Notes: a model not told the origin generated them from the sequence alone. Shown: positions 18,125 through 25,773, counted from the first letter of the stretch. The stretch is 64,000 bases of DNA from Halomarina pelagica (GCF_024228315.1 NZ_CP100454.1:3224001-3288000), one strand, 5' to 3'. Numbers and translations: made by a program.

Positions 18125-18757
18125 ATGACAGATTCGAAGGAATCGGATGAAACCGGGGCATCAGAGGCGTTGGAAGCCTCGCTTTCCGGAGTTTCGGACG
18201 AGAGTGATGCCCGGAATGTAACGACTCACGATCGACACGATCGTCTCGCTCGTGAACACTTGCGCATCGTGGCTGCCGCCGACTTCGACGCGGTCGATGG
18301 CAACGTCACGCCCGACTACGTCAACCATCGTTCTGCCGACGAGCCGATGGGGACGCGCCAGCGCGGTCCCGACGGATTGAAAGCCACGATCCGCTGGCTG
18401 CACAGAGCCTTCACCGATATACGGTTCGAATTCCACGACGTCATCGTCGACCGAGACCGGGTAGCGGCACTGGTGACCATGCACGGCCAACAGCACGGGC
18501 CGTTCGTAGTACACGACTCGCCCGACGGGGAAGTCACGGACGTGTTCCCATCGATGAATCGAGCGTTCTCCGTCGAACAGACGCACTGGTTTCGGATCGC
18601 CGACGGTGCCGTCGCGGAACACGACGCCGTGCGTGACGATCTCGGCATGGCCAAGCAGCTCGGGTGGATTCCACCGCGACCCGACTACTTGATCCGAATG
18701 GTCCTGGGCCGATGGCGTGAACGCCACGCACAGCGCCGCTTGACGGGTCGGCCATAG
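18125..18757 (+). CDS. SnoaL-like (ester cyclase family) protein
   Basis: A 210-residue protein whose residues about 45-185 form a SnoaL-like/NTF2 fold: AREHLRIVAAADFDAVDG, then the PDYVNHRSADEP turn, and FRIADGAVAEHDAVRDDLGM at the end. The N-terminal 40 residues are acidic and disordered. It has a TATA-like CCTATACGTTT at about 18076-18086 and an unusually clear Shine-Dalgarno AGGAGG at 18110-18115, ten bases before the ATG. SnoaL-like proteins bind small hydrophobic ligands; the reaction is unknown. Confidence 0.75.
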   Translation: MTDSKESDETGASEALEASLSGVSDESDARNVTTHDRHDRLAREHLRIVAAADFDAVDGNVTPDYVNHRSADEPMGTRQRGPDGLKATIRWLHRAFTDIRFEFHDVIVDRDRVAALVTMHGQQHGPFVVHDSPDGEVTDVFPSMNRAFSVEQTHWFRIADGAVAEHDAVRDDLGMAKQLGWIPPRPDYLIRMVLGRWRERHAQRRLTGRP

Positions 18758-18893
18758 CGCGAATGGAATCGGGCGTTATCGGAGGCCGATTGCGTGATTC
18801 CGAACCTCGCGTCGACCGTCTGGCCGACCGAGTAAGTGAGTAACTACGAATAAAACCGAGAAGAGGCCCTTTCTATCAATAACTTCACGATAA

Positions 18894-18998
18894 AAGCAAG
18901 CACAGCTAGCGGAAGAAAATTTGGCTAACTAGCCGTCGATAGAACCCCTGAACGTCCGAACTCGACTACCGCTTGTCCCGTTGTTCCACTTTATTCAG
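18894..18998 (-). repeat. aroQ-3'-end repeat, copy A
   Basis: About 105 bases related to the 3' end and downstream flank of chorismate mutase (native copy at 28935-29041). On the minus strand the right part encodes LNKVEQRDKR followed by TAG at 18966-18968, matching the enzyme's final LNKVEQRESR-stop. The left part keeps the GGAAGAAAATTTGG and CGATAGAACCCCTGAA blocks shared with copies C, D and E. Complementary words CAAGC (18897) and GCTTG (18971) could pair. It lies in the gene-free stretch 18758-19108, which holds nothing else recognisable apart from the promoter at 19081. Confidence 0.75.
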
Positions 18999-19080
18999 AT
19001 AGTGAACTCCACCATGCAAAACTGCGCACGCTACCGCTTCGTTCGCTCTCCGAACGGGTGGCCCATCCACTGGAGCGAAG

Positions 19081-19110
19081 TATTTTACCTGTACACACAC
19101 AAGTGTGTAT
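19081..19110 (+). promoter_or_regulatory. Promoter and palindromic operator of the first antitoxin gene
   Basis: TATTTTAC at 19081-19088 is a TATA-like box. TACACAC (19092-19098) and GTGTGTA (19103-19109) form a perfect 7-base inverted repeat with a 4-base spacer that runs into the start ATG at 19109. This is the position expected for autorepression by the antitoxin. The word TACACAC also precedes the ATG of the second antitoxin (minus strand, 20717). Confidence 0.55.
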
Positions 19111-19378
19111 GGACATGGCGACCAAGACTATCTCGCTCGACGAGGAAGCGTACGAGCGGTTGAAAGCTCGAAAGCAGGAGGGAGAGAGCTTCAGTGATGT
19201 CGTCAAGCGACTCGCTGGAGAACGGTCGTGGAAGGAGATCGCCGGTATTCTGGACGACGAAGAAGCGGATGCCCTCGAAGCCGCCATCGGAGAGGGTCGC
19301 TCCCGGTCTCGAGAGCGGAGCGACCGACTCGCAGACGAGTTCGGCGAAGCCGTCGGGAGTGACGAGAGAGCGGAATGA
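19109..19378 (+). CDS. Antitoxin of VapB type
   Basis: An 89-residue protein (or 87 if started at the ATG at 19115). The N-terminal MATKTISLDEEAYERLK followed by GESFSDVVKRL is the DNA-binding half of VapB antitoxins of the DUF217/AbrB-related group; the acidic C-terminal half should wrap the toxin. The last codons overlap the toxin start (ATGA at 19375-19378), the standard antitoxin-toxin arrangement. A palindrome covers its start region. Confidence 0.85.
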   Translation: MDMATKTISLDEEAYERLKARKQEGESFSDVVKRLAGERSWKEIAGILDDEEADALEAAIGEGRSRSRERSDRLADEFGEAVGSDERAE

Positions 19379-19767
19379 TTCAGGACACGTCCTTCATCGT
19401 CGACCTCCTGCGAGGCGACGAGGACGCTGAGACACTTCTCGATGCGATAGAGAAGGAATCACGCCCACAGAAGGTGTCTTCGATAACGGTACTCGAACTC
19501 TACGAGGGTGTCGCACGTTCCGAGACGCCGAGGGAGAAACGAGAACGGATTCTCGGCGTGCTGGATAGTAAATCCGTCGTCCCCGCCGACCACCCCGTCA
19601 TGCGGAAAGCGGGGAAACTTTCGGGTGAACTGATTACTCGTGGAGAACAGATCGAGCGGGAGGATTGCATCATCGCCGCTACTGCACTCCTGAACGACGA
19701 ACCAGTCGTCACGAGGAACACCGAGCATTTCGAACGCATCGAAAACCTCGATGTGCGGTCGTACTAG
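19375..19767 (+). CDS. vapC: PIN-domain toxin of VapC type
   Basis: A 130-residue PIN-domain ribonuclease. The metal-binding acids appear in order: D4 (IQDTSFIVDLL), E42 (TVLELYEG), and D97 (REDCIIAATAL), with the late NTEHFERI typical of VapC. It would cleave RNA, usually tRNA or rRNA, when freed from its antitoxin. It overlaps the antitoxin by four bases. Such pairs often stabilise mobile or dispensable DNA, which fits its place inside the repeat-bounded segment. Confidence 0.9.
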   Translation: MIQDTSFIVDLLRGDEDAETLLDAIEKESRPQKVSSITVLELYEGVARSETPREKRERILGVLDSKSVVPADHPVMRKAGKLSGELITRGEQIEREDCIIAATALLNDEPVVTRNTEHFERIENLDVRSY

Positions 19768-19871
19768 TCAGGGGGAGACGATACCGACTCTTCTTCGACG
19801 CGCTCCCGTGCGCTCTCAGTAGAGAGACGAACAGGGAAACGAAACGTCACAGGTCGTGATTTCGGATCGAG

Positions 19872-20396
19872 TCAACCGCCCTCGCGTCGCTGTCGAAGCG
19901 TGGCCTTCGCACGCTCGACGTAGGAGTTCGACGACCAACTGCGAGCATCACTCATCTCGCCCAGGAACTCATCAGCAGCGTCAGGTGAGAGCGCGTCGTT
20001 GCGAACCAGCGCAGTGAGAAGGATCGGTGTCGTTACGAGACGGGTTTCGGCCAGCGAGACGTGGACGAGCGCGAGTCTATTGAACTCGTCACAGAGTAGT
20101 TGCACGGCGTCGATTTCGTTCGCCAGCGTGACCGCCGCGTTCTCGCCGTCGTCCAGTGGAAACGTCTCATCCAGTTCGACGGAACGCACCTCAACTGCGG
20201 AGCGACGATCGAGAACCTCTTGCGCCGCCTCACCTGAGGCGTCGTCGTAGGATGCCGTCTCGGTGAGTTCATCGACGACCCGCCTCGGGACAACCACGTT
20301 ATGCGAATCGAGGAGAAGGTCAAGTGGGTTCGGGGAAGCGTCCGCCACTGTCCCGAGGCTAACGAGGGCTGACGTATCGGCGACTAGCAGAACCAT
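19872..20396 (-). CDS. PIN-domain protein, probable toxin of a second pair
   Basis: A 174-residue PIN-domain protein with D7 in LLVADTSALVSLG, the acid pair in VVDELTE, and a third acidic site in LLCDEFNRLALVH. It is longer than VapC and belongs to a group common in haloarchaea. It starts one base after the stop of the upstream ribbon-helix-helix gene, so the two are cotranscribed and very likely a toxin-antitoxin pair. It is convergent with the first vapC. Confidence 0.8.
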   Translation of the reverse strand: MVLLVADTSALVSLGTVADASPNPLDLLLDSHNVVVPRRVVDELTETASYDDASGEAAQEVLDRRSAVEVRSVELDETFPLDDGENAAVTLANEIDAVQLLCDEFNRLALVHVSLAETRLVTTPILLTALVRNDALSPDAADEFLGEMSDARSWSSNSYVERAKATLRQRREGG

Positions 20397-20717
20397 CTAC
20401 GAGTCGGCCAGCTCCTCCGCAACCTCGTCCACGAACGCATCGGTCAGTTGCTCTTTCAGCAGTCGGAAGTTAGCGGCCTCCTCGTGACCGACGAGGCCCT
20501 TCAGTTCCTCGAACGTGATGTCGTCGTCGTAGAAGGCGTCTGCGACCTCCTGTTTCATTTCGTCGGAGTGCGCGGCGTCCCGCAGGTAGTCCCGAAGCGC
20601 GGAGATGAGGATGTCCGTCCGATCCGTCTCGAGCACCGCAGCGAGCGCGTCAGCCCGGTCCACCAGCCCTCTCGGTGCGCGGAACTGCACGCGCTTCTTC
20701 TCGGACCCGGAACTCAT
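20397..20717 (-). CDS. Ribbon-helix-helix antitoxin
   Basis: A 106-residue protein started at the ATG at 20717 (the longer frame adds a Gly/Pro-rich stretch from the promoter region). Residues 8-55 (KKRVQFRAPRGLVDRADALA, then DRTDILISALRDYL) form a ribbon-helix-helix dimerisation domain. The acidic C-terminal half should bind the PIN partner downstream. TACACAC lies directly before the ATG, as in the first antitoxin gene, suggesting similar autoregulation. Confidence 0.8.
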   Translation of the reverse strand: MSSGSEKKRVQFRAPRGLVDRADALAAVLETDRTDILISALRDYLRDAAHSDEMKQEVADAFYDDDITFEELKGLVGHEEAANFRLLKEQLTDAFVDEVAEELADS

Positions 20718-20821
20718 GTGTGTACATTGTGAGTGCAGGAGCAAAACGCTTGCCCTCCCATCACTGCCCCATCCCCCGGGGCCACCGGGAGGAAATATGG
20801 TGTTTTTCACCGAACTCGGAC

Positions 20822-21030
20822 CGAAAGACCAGCAATCAGAAGAATATCTTCGAGACTAAATGGGTGCTATACGATTCGTATCGCCCGAATTCGGCTACCG
20901 ATTGCTCCGTTGCTCGACCTTGTTCAGGTAACTGAAATCCGTAACGGATTTGGGCGAAAGAAAGTCATATTTCGAATCTGAAACCCTCGAATACGACAGG
21001 TAGAATCGATTACTCGACACCGCATATAAA
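20822..21030 (-). repeat. aroQ-3'-end repeat, copy B, with extended flank shared with copy D
   Basis: The core at 20822-20930 carries, on the minus strand, LNKVEQRSNR and a TAG at 20896-20898. Complementary words AGCAATC (20831) and GATTGCT (20900) could form a stem. To the right, bases 20931-21030 align without gaps to the flank of copy D: CTGAAATCCGTAACGGATTT, then CCCTCGAA at the same offset, and CATATAAA exactly 102 bases from the TGTTCAG in both copies. The shared flank suggests both belong to related elements. Confidence 0.75.
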
Positions 21031-21119
21031 CAATAGAGTGCAGCGGTTAGCGGTCCGCCGCGAACTACCCTCAGAAACGCCCGTCAACCGACCGGCGATC
21101 GCGTCCACGATGGTAATGT

Positions 21120-21240
21120 GCCGTGGCTCTGTTGAGACCCACAAACGGTGATATCTTTGGACACCTGTACTGAATACAGGGCGCGAATGCAGCATGAGAT
21201 TCGGCTCGATCTGAGAAAGTGGTGATCGCTCAGTACAGGA
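21120..21240. mobile_element. Possible insertion-sequence end remnant
   Basis: The run GGCTCTGTTGAGACCC at about 21124 resembles terminal sequences of some haloarchaeal insertion sequences, and GAGACCC-CACA recurs in direct orientation near 21239. No transposase reading frame survives. This is recognition from memory of IS termini and is weak. Confidence 0.2.
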
Positions 21241-21383
21241 GACCCCACATACCGTAGCAAATCTCGATCTACCTGACTTTTGCCAAAAACTGTGTGCAAG
21301 ATACAGAGGGAGTACCAAAAGAGGCTCGGGCAAGGATGACGACCACGGCGTAGACCCGGGGCCTGAGCACCCAACTCGCTAAT

Positions 21384-21398
21384 CGCTAAATGGTAGCG
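21384..21398. promoter_or_regulatory. Palindrome upstream of the second winged-helix regulator
   Basis: CGCTA-AATGG-TAGCG is a 5-base inverted repeat ending 16 bases before the ATG at 21415. It sits where an autoregulatory operator would, as in the paralogous regulator at 17087, but the sequence differs. Confidence 0.35.
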
Positions 21399-21414
21399 CG
21401 TCTAACGCCCAGAA

Positions 21415-22230
21415 ATGAGTCTACCATTCGACGACATCCAGTCGTCTCTCGAAGAGATCGAGTTTCTCGCTCGGTCACCGAACCGTATCAGAGTGCTCGA
21501 CACGCTCACAGCGGAGCCGATGAAGCGACATGAGATCGAAGCTGGCACCGGCATTTCGAGAGCGACTCTCGCCCGCATCCTTGACGACTTCGAAGATCGG
21601 GGATGGGTGATACGAGAGGGCAAGCAATACGAGACGACACCCGTCGGCAACTACGTCGCGCAAGAATTCACGGATGTCTTGAAGCGCTTCGCGCCCGTTC
21701 CGGGACTCAACGAGGTGGCGCAGTGGTTCCCTGAGGAGGGGTTCGATTTCGACCTTGGATGTCTGGCCGGGGCGGAGATCATCCGTCCAGCCAGGAGCGA
21801 CGCGCTCGCACCGACGACACACATTACTCGCCGGCTCCGGACCGCCGACCGGGTTCGAGTCATCTCGTATTCCCACCTCTCCGACGTCATGGAGGTGTGC
21901 TGGCGAGCAACCGCCGAGAGAACCCTCGAACTCGAAAGCATCGTTGATCGGGGAGTGCTCGAACGGATCGAAACCGATCCCCGAATGCTCGATCACGCGC
22001 AGGAGATGGTCGAGTCCGGGCAGGCGAAGTTCTTCTGGCACGAGGGTCCAATCCCGGTCACCGTGTTCCTTATCGACGACGTGGTACTGCTGTGTCTGTC
22101 CGGTGACGAAGGGGCTCCACACGCGGTGATAGAAACTTCAGACGAGACGGTCCACTCGTGGGCAGAATCGATTATCGATACCTATCGCTGTGAGGGAGAA
22201 GTACTCGACCCGAGACTGCTCACGGAGTGA
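21415..22230 (+). CDS. Winged-helix transcriptional regulator (paralogue of the one at 17087)
   Basis: A 271-residue regulator. Residues 10-80 are the winged helix (LARSPNRIRVLDTLTAEP, then GISRATLARILDDFEDRGW). The rest is the same alpha/beta sensor-like domain as the 17087 protein, including EVAQWFP and the closing LDPRLL. Having two paralogues 4 kb apart, one inside and one outside the repeat array, suggests duplication or separate capture. It may regulate the methyltransferase gene that starts 73 bases downstream. Confidence 0.8.
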   Translation: MSLPFDDIQSSLEEIEFLARSPNRIRVLDTLTAEPMKRHEIEAGTGISRATLARILDDFEDRGWVIREGKQYETTPVGNYVAQEFTDVLKRFAPVPGLNEVAQWFPEEGFDFDLGCLAGAEIIRPARSDALAPTTHITRRLRTADRVRVISYSHLSDVMEVCWRATAERTLELESIVDRGVLERIETDPRMLDHAQEMVESGQAKFFWHEGPIPVTVFLIDDVVLLCLSGDEGAPHAVIETSDETVHSWAESIIDTYRCEGEVLDPRLLTE

Positions 22231-22303
22231 GAGCCGCTTACGGTGTGAGAGATTCTCTGTACGCGTCTATACCACGCTGGAGCACCTCTCTCCGAGTGGA
22301 AGC

Positions 22304-23110
22304 ATGACTCCCGACACACTCTCTCCAGACGAGCGAGCAAAACGCGTGTGGTCTCTCGGATCGTATCCCGATATCGCGCCGAATTTCCTGGGCATGGCGG
22401 CTCATCTCGTCGAGGCTGTCGGGATCGGTACAACCGACACCGTCCTCGACGTTGGCTGCGGGACCGGGAACGCCGCCATCACCGCCGCTCGTCGAGGAGC
22501 ACGCGTCACAGGGTTGGACATCGTCCCGGCGATGCTCGATGAAGCATGTGAGAACGCGACGATCACTGACATTGAGACGATCGACTGGCGGGAGGGCTCC
22601 GCGACGGATCTTCCATTCGAAGATGACGTGTTCGACGTCACCCTCTCGTGTCTCGGCCACATGTTCGCAGAACCGCCCGATGACGCTGGTCAAGAACTGC
22701 TCCGTGTGACGCGACCGGGTGGACGAATCGCGTTCACCTCGTGGACGCCCGATGGCCTCGTTCCCGCCATGGGTGCAGTACTGAACAACTATCTCCCGCC
22801 GAATCCCAATCCGCCGGAGCCACCGTTTCTATGGGGCGACCCCGATGTCGTCCGTGAGCGAGTGGGTGGCGGGGTCGAGAGCCTCGTGTTCGAGACCGGA
22901 ACGGCGCTGACTCCCGTGCTGTCACCGGCCCACTACTGGGAGAAGGCAATCACGGAGTCGGGACTGTTCATCGTGGCGCTCGACACGGTTGCCGAGGCCG
23001 ATCACCCGGCACTCCGCGAGGAGATGATCGAGACGATCGAGCACTTTTTCGACGCCAGTCAGAACGCGGTCCCCATGAACTATGTACTGACGACGGCGAC
23101 GGTCACCTGA
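22304..23110 (+). CDS. Class I SAM-dependent methyltransferase
   Basis: A 268-residue methyltransferase with SAM-binding loop VLDVGCGTGNAAI at about residues 44-56, acidic strand end VTGLDIV, and the post-II region SATDLPFEDDVFDVT, as in the UbiE/Methyltransf_11 group. It starts at the ATG at 22304. It closes segment B-C. The substrate is unknown; the regulator upstream is the only functional neighbour. Confidence 0.85.
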   Translation: MTPDTLSPDERAKRVWSLGSYPDIAPNFLGMAAHLVEAVGIGTTDTVLDVGCGTGNAAITAARRGARVTGLDIVPAMLDEACENATITDIETIDWREGSATDLPFEDDVFDVTLSCLGHMFAEPPDDAGQELLRVTRPGGRIAFTSWTPDGLVPAMGAVLNNYLPPNPNPPEPPFLWGDPDVVRERVGGGVESLVFETGTALTPVLSPAHYWEKAITESGLFIVALDTVAEADHPALREEMIETIEHFFDASQNAVPMNYVLTTATVT

Positions 23111-23795
23111 CCGGATCGTCCACCTCCGTCGACGGTGGGTGCGAGAAAATCTCGCTGTCTCTATGGAGTCTTCTCTTCTCGTTTGCAGTATCAGCGATTG
23201 AGGGATATGCGCCGTGTATCTTGCACGGGTTCAAGAATATCTATCACAACTGGTAGGAATCCCACCGGTCAATGCGCAGATTCTCTTTCGGGTAGTTCAG
23301 ATCCAATCACGCGGAATAAATGGCGACGGCTTGCTGTATATATCCTCTAAATGCAGCCAAGCGGCTCCTATTTAACTGAAGGATTCAAGGACTCTGATTC
23401 TCGTGACGCATCGACCGGGTAGCGATCCCTACCAATAGATGGACTCGTGAGCGGACGTCCTCAAATATTTCGTCAGTCGCCGCAAGGTCACTCTTTGATT
23501 CAGTGCCCGAGATGGCTATGGAACTGTGTTATCGTTCACCGATCCGGGAATGAAAGAGCAACTGCCGGAAGAAGATTTGACCTCCCGACCGCCAATAGAA
23601 GCCCTGAAACAGCCGAATTCGACTGCCGGTTGCTCCGTTGCTCTACTTTGTTCAGGTTTTGGACTGACGTTACAGATTTCGTTTACTTTGCCGCTACTTT
23701 CCCATGGCAGTGAGTTTTGAATATTGGATAAATATCATATATGGTGATGTGAATGATGTGGTTAGTGTCAAGCGCCGGGAGAAACATCCGAACGG
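23111..23795. other. Gene-free stretch holding repeat copy C
   Basis: About 685 bases, noticeably A+T-rich. No supported gene was found; short frames at 23135-23720 have no recognisable features. Repeat copy C occupies 23551-23656, and a TATA-like CATATATGG lies near 23736. The left 430 bases look like decayed DNA of unknown origin. Confidence 0.5.
23551..23656 (-). repeat. aroQ-3'-end repeat, copy C
   Basis: It shares with the native copy the blocks GAGCAACTGCCGG, GAAGAAGATTTGACC, CCGACCGCCAATAGAAG, CTGAAACAGCCGAATTCG and CTCTACTTTGTTCAG. On the minus strand it reads LNKVEQRSNR, but the stop is changed to CAG (23623-23625), the only copy without TAG. Complementary words GAGCAAC (23556) and GTTGCTC (23629), plus CCGG/CCGG, could form a stem. 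Confidence 0.75.
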
Positions 23796-24365
23796 TTACT
23801 GTTCGAGTGCGGCGATACAGTCCTCACGAATCTCCCACAGTTCATCCGTAGAACATTCTGGACGTTCTTGCTCACCCCATTCAGCCAAATACCGTCGATG
23901 GAGCCGAACCTTGTATGCTCCGATTTGAGGCGGCTGAATCGTTTCCTCGTACAATAACTCACCGACAGGCACACTTGCATTCGGTTTGGTAAAGTCGAAT
24001 CGTTGACTTTGGGTGCTAAGGTAACAGTGTGCTTCCGGAATCGATTCAAGTCCATAATCAGACAAAACTCGACCGACACCGGAGGTGTTTCGCTCGCTCA
24101 TCTCGTAGATACCGAGTGTCAGTTGGAATGTGTCGACACCGTGTTCCGTGGCGAGTTGAGCGAGGAGTGCATGTTTCGTGCTGCACGTTCCTCGCTCTTC
24201 CACTAAAACCAGCGGCAGGTTGGTCTTGTTTGACGTACGACCATATGGGAGGTCTCGAACGTGCTCAACGGCTCGATGGAAATCAGTTATACCGCGTTCA
24301 CAGAATGCGGCAGAAATCATTCCGTAAGAACGAATCGAGAAATTCGGAAATTGTTTGGACTCCAT
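23796..24365 (-). CDS. Transglutaminase-like superfamily protein
   Basis: A 189-residue protein from the ATG at 24365 (a TTG six codons upstream is less likely). The segment ERGTCSTKHALLAQLATEHG has the catalytic-cysteine context of transglutaminase-like cysteine proteases; candidate His and Asp residues lie later (PEAHCYLST, FDFTKPNAS). Codon use is far less G/C-biased than in the chromosome flanks. It is the only gene of segment C-D. It might crosslink, hydrolyse or modify proteins; no partner is evident. Confidence 0.65.
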   Translation of the reverse strand: MESKQFPNFSIRSYGMISAAFCERGITDFHRAVEHVRDLPYGRTSNKTNLPLVLVEERGTCSTKHALLAQLATEHGVDTFQLTLGIYEMSERNTSGVGRVLSDYGLESIPEAHCYLSTQSQRFDFTKPNASVPVGELLYEETIQPPQIGAYKVRLHRRYLAEWGEQERPECSTDELWEIREDCIAALEQ

Positions 24366-24819
24366 ATATGTTACCGTCCTCAATATTGTGAGGCGGTATA
24401 GTTTCTAGGGTATTAGGTGTAGTGCGATACTTCACCTAACTCCTTGACCCGGAAAGATAACACTGCAGACGGAAGAAGAATCGACTATCCGACCACCAAT
24501 AGAAGCTCTGAGACTGTCGAATTCGACTATCTGCTTTCCCGCTGCTCTACTTTGTTCAGATAGGTGAAATCTGTAATGGATTGGAGCGAAAATAACACAA
24601 CTCTGGGAACTCAACCCCTCGAAAATCCACCACACGGGCGTCCAGTCGCGCCTACATATAAATGAGTGACCGTAGGAGAGATCACTGGAAAAGAGTCACC
24701 CCGGTCATCTGAACTTGAGCGACGACAGTGATGAAACGAAGTGTGTCCTAATCGGAATGTTCGCGACGAAACTAGCCGCTCCCAACCGGCTGGCGGTTGC
24801 CTATTCTCAGAGTGGCAGG
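24366..24819. other. Gene-free stretch holding repeat copy D
   Basis: About 450 bases between the transglutaminase-like gene and the first HxlR gene. It contains the A+T-rich promoter of the former, repeat D with its extended flank, and about 150 bases (24665-24819) in which no gene or structure was recognised. Confidence 0.5.
24450..24664 (-). repeat. aroQ-3'-end repeat, copy D, with extended flank shared with copy B
   Basis: The core at 24450-24560 reads on the minus strand LNKVEQRESR followed by TAG at 24528-24530, identical in peptide to the native aroQ end. Complementary words GCAGA (24465) and TCTGC (24530) could pair. The right flank continues to align with copy B: GTGAAATCTGTAATGGATT, CCCTCGAA at the same offset, and CATATAAA at 24655, 102 bases from TGTTCAG as in B. 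Confidence 0.75.
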
Positions 24820-25188
24820 TCAGGCACAGGACGACGTCTCTTGGAGATGCTCGTCTCCCCACTCGTCCATCGCCTCGATTATGGGTTCTAATGAGGCTCC
24901 TTGCTCGGTCAAGGAGTACTCGACGCGGAACGGTTTCTCGCTCACGATCGCCCGGTTCACCAATCCGTTCTCCTCTAAGTCCTCCAGACTGTTTGAGAGG
25001 ACGGTACTCGAGATCGTGCCGATCTCGGCTTTGAGGGCGTTGAACCCCAGGGGGCCGTGCGCGAGCAAGCGGTGAACGATGACCGGATGCCACTTCTTCC
25101 CGATGAGGTGGGCCGTGCACGTCACGGTACACCAGTCGTCGTCAGCACACCACGACGCGACACACTCCTGCTCGGTCTTTTTGCTCAT
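24820..25188 (-). CDS. HxlR-type winged-helix regulator
   Basis: A 122-residue HxlR regulator from the ATG at 25188: IGKKWHPVIVHRLLAHGPLGF is followed by the recognition helix region ISSTVLSNSLEDLEENGLV and the wing EYSLTEQG. The N-terminus has four cysteines (CVASWC, CTVTC) that could sense redox or electrophiles, as HxlR-family YodB/HypR do. A TATA-like TAATAATAATAG (minus strand, 25215-25226) lies about 30 bases before the start. It is divergent from the DoxX gene and is probably its regulator. Confidence 0.85.
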   Translation of the reverse strand: MSKKTEQECVASWCADDDWCTVTCTAHLIGKKWHPVIVHRLLAHGPLGFNALKAEIGTISSTVLSNSLEDLEENGLVNRAIVSEKPFRVEYSLTEQGASLEPIIEAMDEWGDEHLQETSSCA

Positions 25189-25282
25189 CCTGTCCGTCGG
25201 TAGTGGATGTGGAGCTATTATTATTACGAGACTAAGTTGCCAACCCACAGTAGATCAGCAAACAGTACCACCTCAGTCTGCC

Positions 25283-25299
25283 CTTCGCTTACGCTTATT
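25283..25299 (+). promoter_or_regulatory. Promoter of the DoxX gene (same type as at 25774 and 26323)
   Basis: CTTCGCTTACGCTTATT aligns with CTTGTCTTAGCCTTATT at 25774-25790 and CTTGTCTTAGCTTTACG at 26323-26339. In the latter two the motif starts exactly 41 bases before the chosen start codon; here the same spacing points to 25323/25324, where the DoxX frame has ACG. Confidence 0.5.
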
Positions 25300-25322
25300 C
25301 GAGTCCTCGGACACCAGCCACT

Positions 25323-25730
25323 ACGGAAGCGACATATACAGACCGCGTTCGGTCGATACGACGGTCGATACCAGACTGGGCGCTGCTCGGCCTCCGTCTC
25401 GTCGTCGCCGCCCTCATAGCGAAACCAGCACTCGGCAAGTTCCTGACATACGGGGGTTCCGTTGCGTTCTTCGATGCCATCGGGATGCCGGCTCCGGCGG
25501 CGATGGTCATCGTCGCTGGAGTCGTCGAAGTGGGAGCAGTCGCACTGCTACTTGTCGGTACAGGCGAGCGACTCGCAGCCCTCTCGCTCATCCCTGTGAT
25601 GATCGTTGCGATACTGTACGTTGGACCAGACTGGAAGAACGTCGGCGTCCTGTTCGGCTCTCTAGCGGTACTCGTGCTCGGAGCCGATTCGACTCCCATC
25701 AAGTGGTCGCCCCACAAACTCCGGGGTTAG
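25323..25730 (+). CDS. DoxX family membrane protein with apparent ACG start
   Basis: The frame reads as a full DoxX protein of about 135 residues (WALLGLRLVVAALIAKPALG, then KFLTYGGSVAFFDAIGMP and three more membrane helices). However, no ATG, GTG or TTG occurs in frame between the stop at 25251 and the ATG at 25485, which lies inside helix two. The ACG at 25323, next to GAA, stands where the promoter spacing predicts the start. Either ACG is used, the start was mutated, or only an 81-residue form is made. DoxX proteins act in thiosulfate/thiol redox or membrane stress. Confidence 0.6.
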   Translation, partial: TEATYTDRVRSIRRSIPDWALLGLRLVVAALIAKPALGKFLTYGGSVAFFDAIGMPAPAAMVIVAGVVEVGAVALLLVGTGERLAALSLIPVMIVAILYVGPDWKNVGVLFGSLAVLVLGADSTPIKWSPHKLRG

Positions 25731-25773
25731 CTCGCCCTCACCTAGTCCGGATCATCGAGCCCATCAGCTCGGC

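Larger units (their letters stand above)
20718..21414. other. Gene-free stretch holding repeat copy B and a possible IS remnant
   Basis: About 700 bases without a credible gene; several short open frames have no family features. It contains the antitoxin promoter (20718-20760), repeat copy B (20822-20930) with an adjoining block shared with copy D up to a TATA-like CATATAAA at 21023, a stretch at about 21120-21300 beginning GGCTCTGTTGAGACCC that resembles an insertion-sequence end, and the promoter of the regulator at 21415. Confidence 0.55.

Noticed and set aside
20605-20981. Several plus-strand short frames opposite the second antitoxin and through repeat B
   Set aside because: They run antisense to a convincing gene and into non-coding repeat; no motifs were found.
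21010-21374. Two overlapping minus-strand open frames in the gene-free stretch after repeat B
   Set aside because: They lack family features, promoters and coding-type codon bias. The DNA looks like repeat flank and a possible IS remnant.
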